A stretch of DNA of 64,000 nt from Microdochium bolleyi. Its lineage: Eukaryota; Ascomycota; Sordariomycetes; Xylariales; Microdochiaceae. Positions 44,300-55,472 of the stretch are shown one piece after another. The notes under the pieces were generated by a model that was given only the letters and a program-made list of their open reading frames with translations, ran no database searches and had not been told where the DNA came from. Location of the stretch: NCBI GenBank assembly GCA_001566295.1, contig KQ964279.1, positions 60,467 through 124,466 of the forward strand, given 5' to 3'. Numbering within the stretch: the first letter of the stretch is position 1; every line of letters starts with the position of its first letter. Both the position numbers and the translations under genes were made by a program.

Positions 44300-45996
44300 T
44301 CTGGAGCGCGGTGGTGCATGTGACCCCTCTCAGGTGAGGTTGCCTCGGCAAGGCCCTGCGAGCTTCGATGAAGGGGCCAACATGTCGACCCGCGCCAGTG
44401 GCTTGGGGCGAGATGGCCCGACAAGATCTCGACTCAATCAGGCAGACCTTAGAGTGCGTGTCTGCCAGTGTATCATGGACTTGGTGTTCCTCCACTCCAT
44501 ATTGTGCGTCCAAAGCACCCTGCTGGATAAACAATGCCAAACCTTGCTCTTGTAGCCGTTTTGCACGCCCGCTCGACGTCGATGGTGGCTCTCAGCGGAT
44601 TCAGCGGGTCATGCATGGATAACTTGAACAACAGCCATGACTATTGTCGGGTGATAATTCGCTAGTGAATTACAAGATGCGAAAATGCACCTTGTGTCGA
44701 GGCATACAGCGTGAGGATATCCCACACCATGGGCGTTCTTTTTGAATCAATTTGGGGACAGTCTGCGCAGGCCGTGCGCCTGGAATCATGACATGTCGAG
44801 CCGTCACCAGCAGAGGTCTAAGTATAATAGGGAATGCGACCTGTCGGATCTCGGGTGCCGCCTGAGACACAAACAGCAGACATCACGCTAGCCAAGGTGG
44901 GCGGGATGGTGAGCAGCCTCTAAAACCCACAAGCTGTTGTGGTGGCATAGATCCGTGAAGTGAGACACCTGCATTGGGCTGCATCCAAGGCACCGTCGGC
45001 CATCACATCCTGCCCATAATGATAGGAGCCATCAACTGGTTGGGTGTGACACTCAAAGCTGCCCATGCTGATAGCGAATCATCAGACGAGATAAGAACTC
45101 GATTCTACTGCGGGAGCGATTGTCTCGTGCACCGCGACGGGCTGACTAGCATCACATTTCACCTCAGATTCTTTTTCCGGAAGCGGCCGAAACACGACCA
45201 AGCTGTCAGACTGTGCTTCCAGGCGATGCCAAGCTTTCCGCACGACGTACCTGCAGGAACAGGCGCCATGGTGCGGTCCAACCGGAAACAGCTCGGTCTG
45301 CTGCCCAAGATTTCGGCCACTAAACCTAAAACCAGGCATTATACTTTGACAGCAATCTAGGCTAGTTGGAGCCGCGTGCGGGCTCTCCCGCTCGTGACCT
45401 GCCTCGATATCACTATCAGTCTGGATCTCCTGCTTACCGTCTTTCAGACTCTAGACTGGTGTGCAGTGGCTGCTCTATAGCGTTACTACTTCCGAAAGAG
45501 AAGGTGGCTCGGCCACTTTGAGAATGGTGTCGACTCGTTGCATTGCACAAAAAAGCCTCGGGACTGCTAAGAGCCCTCCACGTGCTGGCCGAACATTGCC
45601 GTCCCAAAAGAGCAACTTGCGTGTATGAAGAAAGTTTCCCACCGGAGAGTGCCAATCGCGGACGACTGATGACGTGGATGCTCACACTTACCAGTCAGAG
45701 TTTACTTGCTCTCTGCGGCCCTGTTGATCGCGCACCCAGCATAGCGGAATTAAGCACCATTCCCTCCTGCCACACGTAGCGACCTTTGTGCCCATGGAAA
45801 TAAGACTTTTACCAAAACCTAAACATGACTTGGCAAGTCTTGGCCACTTATATCTCCGGTCGTCTCCACGAGACGCCCCGGGTGATCGTCCTTCCCCAAG
45901 CGCCTCCTCGTCTACCCACGTCTGCTCCACTCCGTCTCTGCTCGAATCCTGAGAATCCTCACTTTCGCGTTTTCACCGCTCAGCAGGTTCGCAGAT
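44300..45996. other. Intergenic region, no gene recognised
   Basis: About 1.7 kb. A 128-codon plus-strand frame at 44974-45360 has mixed composition and no recognisable motif; I leave it uncalled. The last few hundred bases should be the Rds1 promoter, with a C/T-rich stretch near 45880-45960. Confidence 0.45.
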
Positions 45997-47349
45997 ATGG
46001 TCACACATAGGAGCAAAGGGCTTTGTGCCCTCGGGTTCATCGCTTCAGCGATCACCCAGGTTGTGGCGGTGCCTGTGCTCCAGGAGCCCACGACCACCTT
46101 TGACGTTGAGGAACCCACTGCCGAGTCCGTCATCGATGGCGTGGACAACACGTATATCAACAGCGCCGCCGCTCCCACGGCTACGGGCGCAGGCCTGTTT
46201 GCCAACACGACATCCAGCGCGGATCCCGTAGGCGACTTCACCCCAGCGCCGCTCGTCCCGCCCGGCTACCAGCCCCTGGGCGGCCTCGGAGTCAACAGCT
46301 CCAACCCAGTCTACCAAGTCACCGCCGACTACGACCGGCAATCGCTCATCCTCGCGCTGTACCAGGAATGGGCGGAACTGGACTTCCTCCACTCCGGCTT
46401 CGCCTCGTATACCGATGAGCTGTTTGAGAAGGCCGGGCTGATGGCAGCGGACCGGACCCTGCTCGGCCACATGGCAGACCAGGAGTCTGGACACATCAGC
46501 GCCCTGACCAAGCTCCTCGGCGGCTCGGGCCCGACGCGGTGTAGCTACAATTATCCGCACCAGCATGTGCGCGAGTATCTCGACTTCGGCCAGAAGATTA
46601 CGCGCTGGGGCGAGTCGCTCAACTACGGCTTCATCTCGCACCTCGAGTCGCGCGAGGCCGCGCAGGCGCTCATGCAGTCCGTGAGCACCGAGGCGCGGCA
46701 GCAGATGCTTTTCCGGCAGTGGAACGGCCTGCACCCGATGCCGGTCGTGTTCGAGGCGGGCATCCCGCAGAGCTGGGCGTGGACGTTCCTCGCGCCGTAC
46801 ATATCCCACTGCGACGCCGGGATCGACCGCGTCGTCTGGCAGAACTTCCCCAAGCTCACCGTCATCAACCAGCCGAACCCCTTGCGGCTCGACGCCAGCA
46901 AGTCGTGGAACGACACGCACAACGACGCCGTGGGCACGCAGAGCAACGAGGGCGTCAGCTACAACGAGGCGTGCGGGCAGCTGTGCCGGCCCGGGATCGC
47001 GCACAACCGCGGCCGCCCGCTGTCGTATGCCGGCCGCGACGTCTTCCTGCAGTGGGACAGCCCCGGGGAGCCCGTGGGCCCAGACAACAGCTACTCGACA
47101 AGCAGTCTTGCGGGCTCGCCGCTGTACGCGGCGTGGGTGTCGAGCACGTCGGTCGTGTACACGCCGCTGCTGGACATCGTGGGGAACTCGGCGCACACGT
47201 ACCAGCCCAACGCCACCTCGTACGGGGTATCAGCGGTGAACGGCACCATGTACATCGCGGTCACGGATGCCAAGGCCGAGGTCCTGCCGTTCAACCTAGA
47301 TCGGATCAACCCGCATGTTGTTGCGTTGGGGATGTACCAGGCGGGCTAA
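45997..47349 (+). CDS. Rds1-like secreted ferritin-like-domain protein
   Basis: Single exon of 450 residues. The N-terminus has a signal peptide (GLCALGFIASAITQVVAVPV). A Thr/Pro/Ala-rich linker leads to the ferritin-like core: YDRQSLILALYQEWAELDFL, DRTLLGHMADQESGHISAL, GESLNYGFISHLESREAAQA and LFRQWNGLHPMPVVFEAGIP. Glu and His residues in the first two helices fit a di-iron site. The family is named for Schizosaccharomyces pombe Rds1, whose expression responds to nutrient and other stress; biochemical function is not settled. The C-terminal ~150 residues form a beta-rich tail with NPLRLD and PVGPDNSYSTSS. It is intact, of typical length and extracellular by prediction. Confidence 0.88.
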   Translation: MVTHRSKGLCALGFIASAITQVVAVPVLQEPTTTFDVEEPTAESVIDGVDNTYINSAAAPTATGAGLFANTTSSADPVGDFTPAPLVPPGYQPLGGLGVNSSNPVYQVTADYDRQSLILALYQEWAELDFLHSGFASYTDELFEKAGLMAADRTLLGHMADQESGHISALTKLLGGSGPTRCSYNYPHQHVREYLDFGQKITRWGESLNYGFISHLESREAAQALMQSVSTEARQQMLFRQWNGLHPMPVVFEAGIPQSWAWTFLAPYISHCDAGIDRVVWQNFPKLTVINQPNPLRLDASKSWNDTHNDAVGTQSNEGVSYNEACGQLCRPGIAHNRGRPLSYAGRDVFLQWDSPGEPVGPDNSYSTSSLAGSPLYAAWVSSTSVVYTPLLDIVGNSAHTYQPNATSYGVSAVNGTMYIAVTDAKAEVLPFNLDRINPHVVALGMYQAG

Positions 47350-47923
47350 AGGGAGCTCGGAGCACATAATTCTATGCAGTGAGGGAGGGGGTGAACACGG
47401 AGAGCGAGAGAATGGTGGGCAGTAATGTTGTAATACAAGATTGAAGTTTATGCCGGCTGTAGCACCTGCTCATGCACTTTGTAACTCGCTCTAGAATACA
47501 GGCACCTGACATGCGATCGTGAACGTCAGACTTTGCCCAATGTGGACGTGTTCTGAAAGACACCATGCATGAGACTCCAACGTCAGCGCCCATGTAAATG
47601 CACATGCCCGTACTTGGGAAGTGATGCCTATGTGCCACTGTGACGACTCTTGTTGCGCAGATATATGGAAATTTCACAATGCTTGATTTCCACAGGGTGT
47701 CTGAAATCGAGGACACAACAGACTTGCAATAAACAAGTTATTTATTCATACATGAAGTGGTGATTGTCTAATGGCAAACCAAGCATAACTACACGGGGCG
47801 CTAGCCGTCTTCACAACGTGTGCTTTCTCCTATCTATGGAATCTCTTCGTCCCTCCCCTAGGGTGTTCCGCGTTTTGTCTAGCAGATCTCGTCCCAGCAA
47901 GTGCCTGCGAATCGGATCTCAAT
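47350..47923. other. Convergent intergenic region
   Basis: About 570 bp between the 3' ends of the Rds1-like and monooxygenase genes. A/T-richer than the genes. No coding frame of interest. Confidence 0.5.
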
Positions 47924-49954
47924 CTAAGCAGCCGCGACCTCGTGCGTGTCCCAGCCCTCGAGCCCGTCCTTGTCGGTGCGGGCCATGTACGCGCCCGTCA
48001 CCCGCTGGAAGTCCAGGATTCCCCTGCCCCAGCCGGCCCGGCGCGCCTGTCGCGCTTGCTCCTCCGGTGACGGCGGGGCGAGAGCGGCAGCAGCTTCCCC
48101 ATTGAAGTACGAGGGCGTGCACGTCATGAGCGCCGCGTACCACGGCACCGTCTGCGCCAGGGCGTCCGTCCATCCGTCCGCGGCCGCGCGGGCGGGCTCG
48201 ATCACGAGCCTGTCCGGATCCTGCTGGGCTCTGGAGCACTGCGCGACGGCCGCGGCGAGGATGTGCGCCAGGAGCTTCGCGGAGGCATCGAAGGTGGACG
48301 TCAGGTTGTAAGAGGCCGCAGCGCCCGAGGTGTGGCTCAAGAAGAGGTTCGGGAAGCCCGGGCAGGCAAGGCCGAACAGGGTCGCGAACTCGTCGTTGAC
48401 GTCGTCTTTCGACTCCCAGACCTCACTGAGGGACCGCCCTCCGGGGCCGATGATGGGCGCCTCCACGCGCTGGGACGGGTTCAGGGTGCCGCCGCTGGTG
48501 AAGCCCGTGGCGAGGACGAGCACGTCGACATCGAGTTCGACGCCCGCGTGCTCGCCGCCAGCGACCACGATGCCGCGCTCGGTGTAGCCCCTGATACCCT
48601 TGCCGTCCGTGTCGACGAGGGTGACATTGTCGCGATTAAAGGTCTCGAGGTAGTCGTCGTTGAAGGTCGGCCGCTTGCACCAGCCTGGGTACCACGCCTT
48701 GAGCTTCTGCGCGACGGCCGGGTCCTTGACAGTCTCTTCGACGCGAGCCCGCAGCTTCTCAGCGTGAGGCGTGTCCAGCTCGAGCAGCTTCTGCACGTGC
48801 TGCGGGATGGTCTCGGGAGTGACGGCCCACCCGGCACCGCCGATGAGCCCGGCCCGGCCCTGGTTCTGGCTCCATCCGTCATCGACGAGGTCGACTGGCT
48901 CCGGGTCCGCCGAGAGATGGCTGTTCAGGTTGTCGAACCTGCGTTGCTGCCAGCCCTTGCCACTGGCCACGACCTCGGCCCAGTCTTGCGGTGTCGTCTC
49001 CTTCTGGCCCCGGGGACCACAGTACGAGGGTGTCCGCTGCACGACATACAGGTGCTTCGCCCACTTGGCGAGATGAGGAATCGCCTGGACCGCCGTCGCC
49101 CCCGTGCCGATGATGGCTACGCGCTTGTCACGCAGCTTTTCCATGTCCGGCACCTCCTGACTGCCCCCCGTGAGGGCATAGTTCCAGCGCGCAGTGTGGA
49201 AGATGTCGTGCTTGGCCCGAAACTCGGCGAAGCCGGGGGCCCTGGGGACCTTGGGGACACTCAGCACGCCGCCTGTGAGGATCAGGAACTGCACATCGAC
49301 GGTCAGTTTCGTCGGGCCCCTGACGTGTCCGAGGGACTGCGTCATCTTGACCTGCCACTTCCCCTTATCCTCACGCCAGACTTGACTGTCAACCTTGGTG
49401 CAGAACATGCCCTTGAGTCCGTACTTTGCTGCGATGCGCTCCGACTGGCCCCGGATTTCGGCGCCGTACGAGTACTTGTGCTTGGGCGTGTACCCTGTCT
49501 CCTCGAGCATCGGAAGGTAGCAGTACCCTTCCACGTCGCACATCAGGCCCGGATACCGATTCCAGTACCACGTCCCGCCGAACCCTCCGGCGGTGTCGAC
49601 AATAACGACATCGGCGGGGGAGAAACCAGCCTCGACCAGCCGGGCTGCGTAGAGCAAGCCTGAGTGACCGCCGCCGACAATCAGAAACTTTGTGCTGCTA
49701 CCGTCCGTCAGCGGCTGGGATCGAGCGGCGAGTGTCTCGTAGTCGACCCAGGGATCCGCCGCGAGGTCGTGGACATCCGGGGCGCGGACGTCTGTGTACT
49801 GTTCCGCGGCGTCGGGGCGGAGGCGCTTGAGCCGCTCCTGGGCGTACTTTTCAGCCAATTCGGCACTCATGTTGTGTATGGCTGTGTAGTTGTGTTGGTG
49901 AGTTTCTACCATTCGAGAGGCAGATTCATTGGGTTGGCCATGTGCTGCCGCCAT
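47924..49954 (-). CDS. FAD-dependent Baeyer-Villiger-type monooxygenase
   Basis: Single exon of 676 residues on the minus strand. Two Rossmann sites are visible: FAD-binding LIVGGGHSGLLYAARL at about 91-106 and NADPH-binding VAIIGTGATAVQAIPHLA in the middle. GGFGGTWYWNRYPGLMCDVE is the signature of class B flavin monooxygenases acting on ketones. The Baeyer-Villiger fingerprint F-x-G-x3-H-x3-W is only partly kept, as AKHDIFHTARW. A further class trait is LVLATGFTSGG. Such enzymes insert oxygen next to a carbonyl to give esters or lactones, using NADPH. Substrate cannot be read from sequence. It is cytosolic by lack of signal. An N-terminal extension of ~85 residues is usual in the longer fungal members. 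Confidence 0.88.
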   Translation of the reverse strand: MAAAHGQPNESASRMVETHQHNYTAIHNMSAELAEKYAQERLKRLRPDAAEQYTDVRAPDVHDLAADPWVDYETLAARSQPLTDGSSTKFLIVGGGHSGLLYAARLVEAGFSPADVVIVDTAGGFGGTWYWNRYPGLMCDVEGYCYLPMLEETGYTPKHKYSYGAEIRGQSERIAAKYGLKGMFCTKVDSQVWREDKGKWQVKMTQSLGHVRGPTKLTVDVQFLILTGGVLSVPKVPRAPGFAEFRAKHDIFHTARWNYALTGGSQEVPDMEKLRDKRVAIIGTGATAVQAIPHLAKWAKHLYVVQRTPSYCGPRGQKETTPQDWAEVVASGKGWQQRRFDNLNSHLSADPEPVDLVDDGWSQNQGRAGLIGGAGWAVTPETIPQHVQKLLELDTPHAEKLRARVEETVKDPAVAQKLKAWYPGWCKRPTFNDDYLETFNRDNVTLVDTDGKGIRGYTERGIVVAGGEHAGVELDVDVLVLATGFTSGGTLNPSQRVEAPIIGPGGRSLSEVWESKDDVNDEFATLFGLACPGFPNLFLSHTSGAAASYNLTSTFDASAKLLAHILAAAVAQCSRAQQDPDRLVIEPARAAADGWTDALAQTVPWYAALMTCTPSYFNGEAAAALAPPSPEEQARQARRAGWGRGILDFQRVTGAYMARTDKDGLEGWDTHEVAAA

Positions 49955-51784
49955 TTATACAGTGGATCGCACACCGCCTGCTTGCAGGTAAAGAGTCTGA
50001 CAGCCGCGTTACCAAATCAGACGGCAAGAAATGATCAAGGCTCCCTGCCCGGCTCATCCGCTGGAGGGCACTTCACATTACGCGGCGCGACTATGTTGTA
50101 CAATGTGCCGGTATGGTGATCCCTGAAGCAGCAGAGGCACCCATCCGGGTCAAGGGGGTGCTCTTGGCCGGCGGAAGTCGCGGAGGTAGAAGCCTCGAAG
50201 GTCCCGAGACCCCGAAACAGCCTTGACTGGCCCGCACCCGCCGCCGAATGTCCAATAACAGCCTGTCCAGAAGTTTATAAACGGGGCTGCGTCCCGACTT
50301 GCCCCGTCTCTAGCATAGTATAGTTCCTTTGGAGAGATCAAGTTACACCTTTCCAGGATTGTTAAAGTTGCCTGCAAGGTTGTGCGATACCGTGAACGTG
50401 CAACAGGGGTCAAGGTTATTCATCGATCCTGGTGGACATATCGTTCGACAAGGAAGATTCCGACGCCAGACACGAGGATACGAGCGCGATCACGAGGTGC
50501 GTACCCCTGGTGAGATTAAGCAATCAGGGGTATGACGGGTGGTAAGTTCACGTATCCTTGCTCAACACGTCATGCACCTTGTTCCCTGCATGTGCCGTGG
50601 ACACTCTACACAGATGCATTGAACTTTTGAGTAGTGGGCAAGACGTAAGCCGTTGCAATGAGCCCATGTTCGCGTGCCAAGACAACGATTCCAAGTGCCG
50701 GATCCCCCGGACAGCCCTTCTTCAACCCTTTCTGACGAGGTAGCCATACTTATAGTGCTTCGGTGCACAGCACACTGTGCTCGGGATCCAGGGACAGATA
50801 CGCGCTGGATTCGTTAGACAGAGTGAAAGAGTTCCTTTGAGTACACGTGGACTTTGTTGCTTGTCAACAGCTGATTGTCTTGCTGGCACAGACAGTGGCA
50901 CGGAACGAGAGAACGAAAGTGTGGTCGCCGTGACAGGCGAGATATCAACACCACCGGGTAGACAATTTCTACAATTCTCGACATGCTTTAGAACCTGATT
51001 GACCCCCATCTGGGACAATGCGAACTCCGAAACGCACGCTCGAGGACCCAAGCGTCCCAACCCTCGCGGCACGACCACTGCGGGAATCCGGCGGCTCCCA
51101 TTCGCCCTTGACCCCGTAAAACAAGTGCTTATTCTTGGATCCATGTCCTCCGAGATAGTCCAGAACCAGTCTTCTTTCTCCGTCCTGGACTTTGCAGGAT
51201 GCCCTCAGACCTAAATGCCAGACAACGAGCTACCGTTTGTCAACGCGACTGCTGAGTCTGTCTGCAGCATGACATACTGGTCACAGCATGACTCCATGCA
51301 GGTAAATTATGTATTCGTCTCGTCCAGCTCAGTGTCTCGAACCTCCTGCAGAGGCGAGGAATTGCTATTCCACTCTGTTGTTCCAACTTCCCCGTGCGGG
51401 GAATCCTGGTGCTGACGTGCCAAGCCATGCCTGTGAGACCTGGTCTCGCTGAACACAGCAAGGATCCACAGACTGGAAGCTTACACACAGCACATTTTGC
51501 AGATCTCGAGCTGTCTTATTGGTGGGATCTCAATTAGTTGTCGCGAGCATTACAGCTTCTCCGGGGCTGGTTTTGTGGTTGCCTGGCGTGCGATGACGAA
51601 GACGACATGCGCGGCTCTGCGCCAAGTCGTAGGCTTCCTGATATTCGTTGGACTTTAGAGCTGACCTCTAGTGAGACAGTCGAGCTGTATTTGAAGCGGG
51701 CAGAGGTACTCTTATGCGTGCCTGACCTGTCCCCTGTCCTTGTCTACTGAGCTCATAACAACGCCAAGAGGTGGACTGCGATTC
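49955..51784. other. Divergent promoter region and spacer, no gene recognised
   Basis: About 1.8 kb between the starts of the monooxygenase (minus) and the MFS gene (plus). Several frames of 70-140 codons occur, for example at 50722-51144 on the minus strand, but none resembles a known protein. The divergent layout would allow joint control of the two genes. Confidence 0.5.
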
Positions 51785-53909
51785 ATGATCGCCAAGATGG
51801 CAGAAACAATCGCCCGCGCAGCAGACACAGCAAGCATGTCCCCCATCGTGGGGAAACCAAGAGACCAGCTCACCATCGACGACCCTTTGTCCCCGGCCAC
51901 CAACACCACTGAGGGTGCCCGCGACAATGGCAACAATATCACAGCTGCAACAGCCGACCCTGATGACCTCACGGCCTACCCCACGGGCACAAAGCGCCTG
52001 CTCGCCGTGGCCTCGCTCTTTGCCGCGTCGATGCTGCACGGGCTGGACCTGACCATCGTGGCCGCCGCGATCCCGTCCCTGACCAACGAGTTCCACAACC
52101 TCGACGACATCGGGTGGTACTCGTCCGCGTACTCCCTCATGGCGGCGTCCTTCTCCTTCGTCTTCGGCCGTCTGTACACCATCACCTCGACTGCCCAGAA
52201 AGGCGGAGGCGGGCCCAAGACGACCTACCTCGCTGCGCTGTGCATCTTCGAGCTCGGCTCCCTGCTGTGCACCCTCGCCCCGACGTCGGCGGTGTTCATT
52301 TTGGGCAGGGCGATTGCGGGCGCGGGCGCGTCGGGCATCGCGACGGGTGGGTTCGTCATCATCGCCCGCATCTTCCCCCGGGAGCAGCGGCCGCTGTGGA
52401 CGACGGCCGTCAGCGCCGCGCAGATGATCGGGATCGTGAGCTCGCCCGTCGTCGGAGGCGGGCTGATCGACTGGCTGGGCACGTGGAGGGGGTGTTTCGG
52501 GATCAACCTCCCGCTCGGGGCGATGGCGATTGTGTTTATCGTGTTTGGGTTCAAGGGGGATGTCGGGGCGATCGGCGAGCAGCATCAGCAGCCGGGTGAT
52601 ATCAATGGTGACACGGCGACGGCCGAGGTGGACCGGGAAGGGCGAGGACAGGCACAGGCACAGGCACAGGAACAGCAACATCAGCCCCTGAGAAGCAAGA
52701 TGACCAAAGCCCTCCGCGAGCTCCGCGACTTCGACATCCTCGGCACCCTGCTCATGCTCCCCGCCGTGACGACCTTCCTGCTCGCCCTGCAATGGGGCGG
52801 GATCCGGTACCCATGGTCCTCGCCGCGCATCATCGCGCTGCTCTGCCTCTCGGCTGCGCTCCTCGCGTGCTTCGCATACCGCCAGGCCAGGCTGCCCGAG
52901 CACCTCGCCACGCTCCCGCCGCGGATCGTGCGGATGCGCAGCGTGCTCGCTGGCGCGTGGTTCTCGGCCTGCGCCAACGCGACGCTCGCCGTGACCGAGT
53001 ACTACGTCACCATCTTCTTCCAGGGCGTGCTGGGGATGAGCCCGACGCGCAGCGGCGTGCTGATGCTGCCGATGCTGATCGGGATCCTGGCCGGCGGCCT
53101 GGCCAGCGGGTTCGGGATCAGCAGGCTGGGGTGGTACAACCGTAAGTTCTTTGTTGGGTTTTCCCCTGTCCCCTCCCGCTGTATTGGTCTTATCAGAGGA
53201 CTTTCACTGTTCTGGAAGTCTTTGGAATAACTTTGTATTCCTTGCTTCGCAAGGCAGACATACTTTTCATCCGTCACACCATCTTGCTTGGCCTTGCGTT
53301 CTCACCGGATACCCCCAACGAGAACCAGCTAATAACGATATGCCACATCCAGCTTTCATGATCTTCTCGACCCTCCTCGCCCCCATCGCCGCCGGCCTCC
53401 TCACGACCTCGTCTCTCGACGAGTCCCTGCTGATCCCGGCCAAGGTCCCCGCGCTGCTCGGGTTCCTCGGCGTCGCGGTCGGCCTGGGGATCCAGACGCC
53501 CATCATCGCGCTGCAGACCATCATGGCGCCCGCGGACCTGCCCATGGGCGTCGCGCTGCTCGGGTTTGGCGCCACGATGGGCAGCGCCGTGTGGATCGTC
53601 GTGTCGGCCGCGCTGTTCCAGGGCCGGCTGGCGGTGGAGCTCGGGACCGCGCTGGGATCTGGCGGTGGTGGTGTCTATGGTGGTGGTGGTAGCGGCATGG
53701 CGGACAATATCACGCAGACGATACTGACGGGGGAGATCGGGCTGTCGGAGATCAGGGAGCTCGTGGGCGAGGACCGGCTGAGGGACGTGCTGCTGGGCTA
53801 TGACGAGGCGCTGACGCAGACCATGTATCTCCCGCTCGCGCTGACGGTGGCGATGGTGCTGGGTGCGTTGTGTGTCGAGTGGAAGAGTGTGAAGCGGAAG
53901 CAGTCGTAG
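51785..53909 (+). CDS. MFS drug:H+ antiporter (14-helix DHA type)
   Basis: Two exons, 51785-53141 and 53353-53909, give 637 residues. The 211-nt intron is long for this window but has GTAAGT and CCAG ends and joins WYN to PFMIFSTLLAPIA in frame. The first in-frame ATG is at 51785; the one at 51797 is equally possible. Helix 1 contains SMLHGLDLTIVAAAIPSLTNEF, followed by DIGWYSSAYSLM and the loop FGRLYT, as in the DHA2 class that includes Tri12- and AflT-like exporters. A cytoplasmic Gln/Ala-rich loop sits between the two halves. A Gly-rich extracellular stretch near 53660 is unusual. Family members expel toxic compounds or secondary metabolites through the plasma membrane. Its promoter faces that of the monooxygenase. 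Confidence 0.9.
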
Positions 53910-54230
53910 AGATGAGGAAGTTTGTGGCCAGCGTCTGGAGATATTAAGCTTATCTGGGTGGTGGATGTATCAAAGAGATCGAAATGAGGGAGTGCCCAAG
54001 CTCAACTTGAGCAGGACCGTGTTAGAGTAAGCAGCGTCTCGTCTAAATGGACGTATCACGTGTCGCCGCGTAGGCTTTTACTTGGTGAGCTCGGATCTTG
54101 CCACTGTAGCATCGCAATCGCTGGGCAATATGTCCAGTGCTGTGTGAGTTAAGACCGCACCACATATATACAACAGGCCTTCTAATTTGTACGTTTATCT
54201 GTACGTCCGACTCCTTTTTTCATGCGCACG
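53910..54230. other. Convergent intergenic region
   Basis: About 320 bp between the 3' ends of the MFS and GCIP-like genes. Nothing recognised. Confidence 0.5.
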
Positions 54231-55472
54231 CTAATCTGGCTTCTTGATGCTGATCTGGAACTTCTCCGCCCATTCCGTAAACTCGTCCCTGGCGCTGCCG
54301 TCCCACGGCTTCATGAGCATGTCCGATGCGGCAAACGCATCGAAGAAACATATGTCCATCGCCCGGTCGATGGCCGGCGCGTCAAGATCGTAGAACGCCG
54401 CCGCAACATCCCCAAACCTATGCGGCAAGCCCTTGAGCAGCGGCAGCACTTCGTCTAGCCTTTTCGCCACCGTGGACGTTGCGTCCGCGACCGCTGCCGG
54501 GTCACCAGACGTGGCCATCGCAGGGGCGGGCAGCAATTTGGCCGTCGCCAAGGGCTTCAGACGCCTCTTGACCACAGCCGAGTACATGAGCGTGGTGAGC
54601 CGAAGACGCTTGAGGCACGAGTCGAGCCGCTCGCGGATGCGGTCCGGGTCGTTGCGGGGGATGCGCGGAGCGTCCATGAGGTCGTCGATCATCTGCTGCG
54701 CAGAGAGGTGTGTTCCCTGCAGGTCGCTCGTGACCCCCGCGACGTCCGCGTCGTTATCATTGTTGTCATCATCGTCATTGTCGTCGTCGGATTCCTCCTC
54801 GACCTCTTCACCCCACTCCTTGAGCTCATCGAGGACGTCCTTGAGCGTGTCGCGGTACTCCTCAACCTTCTTGACCAGTAGGCCTGCGAGACCGAGGCTC
54901 TTGAGCAGGATGACGTCGTCGCAGGCAGCCCAGATGACACCGGTGGACACGAGACTGCCCTTGTCGCCCTTTGCGCCGTTCTTCTGGGCGTCGGACAGGA
55001 TGTTGCCGTCGGTGGGGATGGCGTCGAGGAAGGCGCGCAGCTCGTGGAGGACGCGGTAGCAGCGCCAGGCGAGATCGCGGCGGGCGGCCGAGGTGTAGCG
55101 GTCGGGGTCGCAGAGCTGGACGGCGGTGGCGATGGCGGGGATGGGCCCGGCAACGAGCTCGCGCAGGACCTTCTGGATAGCAGACGGGGTGAAAGGCTTG
55201 TTGATGATGAAGAGGGAGAGCTTGGTGGAGTGGGCGCGGATGAGGCTGGCGCTGTCGTGGGCGAGCGAGTAGGGGTCCGAGGCGGCGGTGACAGGCGACG
55301 CGGCCGGGGCAGGCGGTTGCGAGGAGAGGGAGGCGGGCGTGGCGGCGGCCGGGTTGGTGACGGCGACGGAGTGGAGGTAGCTCTCGAGCTGGGTGATGAG
55401 CGAGGTGGTCGTCTGGATGAGGGCCTTCAGGCCCTCGAGCGAGACGGCCGAGTCGGGGGCCGGGGGCGCCAT
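54231..55472 (-). CDS. GCIP (Grap2 and cyclin-D-interacting) family protein
   Basis: Single exon of 413 residues on the minus strand from the ATG at 55472. The open frame extends further upstream without an ATG. Visible features are a helical N-terminal part (LEGLKALIQTTTSLITQLESY), KVLRELVAGPIPAIATAVQL, ISTGVIWAACDDV-type helices around VSTGVIWAACDDVILLKSLG, a strongly acidic Asp/Glu/Asn run in the middle, and a C-terminal helical part with DPDRIRERLDSCLKRLRLTT. The pattern fits the GCIP family, which in animals (CCNDBP1) binds cyclin D and helix-loop-helix factors as an inhibitor of cell-cycle entry. Fungal members are conserved single-copy genes of unknown role, probably nuclear or cytosolic. 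Confidence 0.8.
   Translation of the reverse strand: MAPPAPDSAVSLEGLKALIQTTTSLITQLESYLHSVAVTNPAAATPASLSSQPPAPAASPVTAASDPYSLAHDSASLIRAHSTKLSLFIINKPFTPSAIQKVLRELVAGPIPAIATAVQLCDPDRYTSAARRDLAWRCYRVLHELRAFLDAIPTDGNILSDAQKNGAKGDKGSLVSTGVIWAACDDVILLKSLGLAGLLVKKVEEYRDTLKDVLDELKEWGEEVEEESDDDNDDDDNNDNDADVAGVTSDLQGTHLSAQQMIDDLMDAPRIPRNDPDRIRERLDSCLKRLRLTTLMYSAVVKRRLKPLATAKLLPAPAMATSGDPAAVADATSTVAKRLDEVLPLLKGLPHRFGDVAAAFYDLDAPAIDRAMDICFFDAFAASDMLMKPWDGSARDEFTEWAEKFQISIKKPD

Noticed and set aside
48263..49663. 466-codon open frame on the plus strand
   Set aside because: It is the antisense of the monooxygenase gene. Its length comes from C/G-rich third positions; it has no family motifs.
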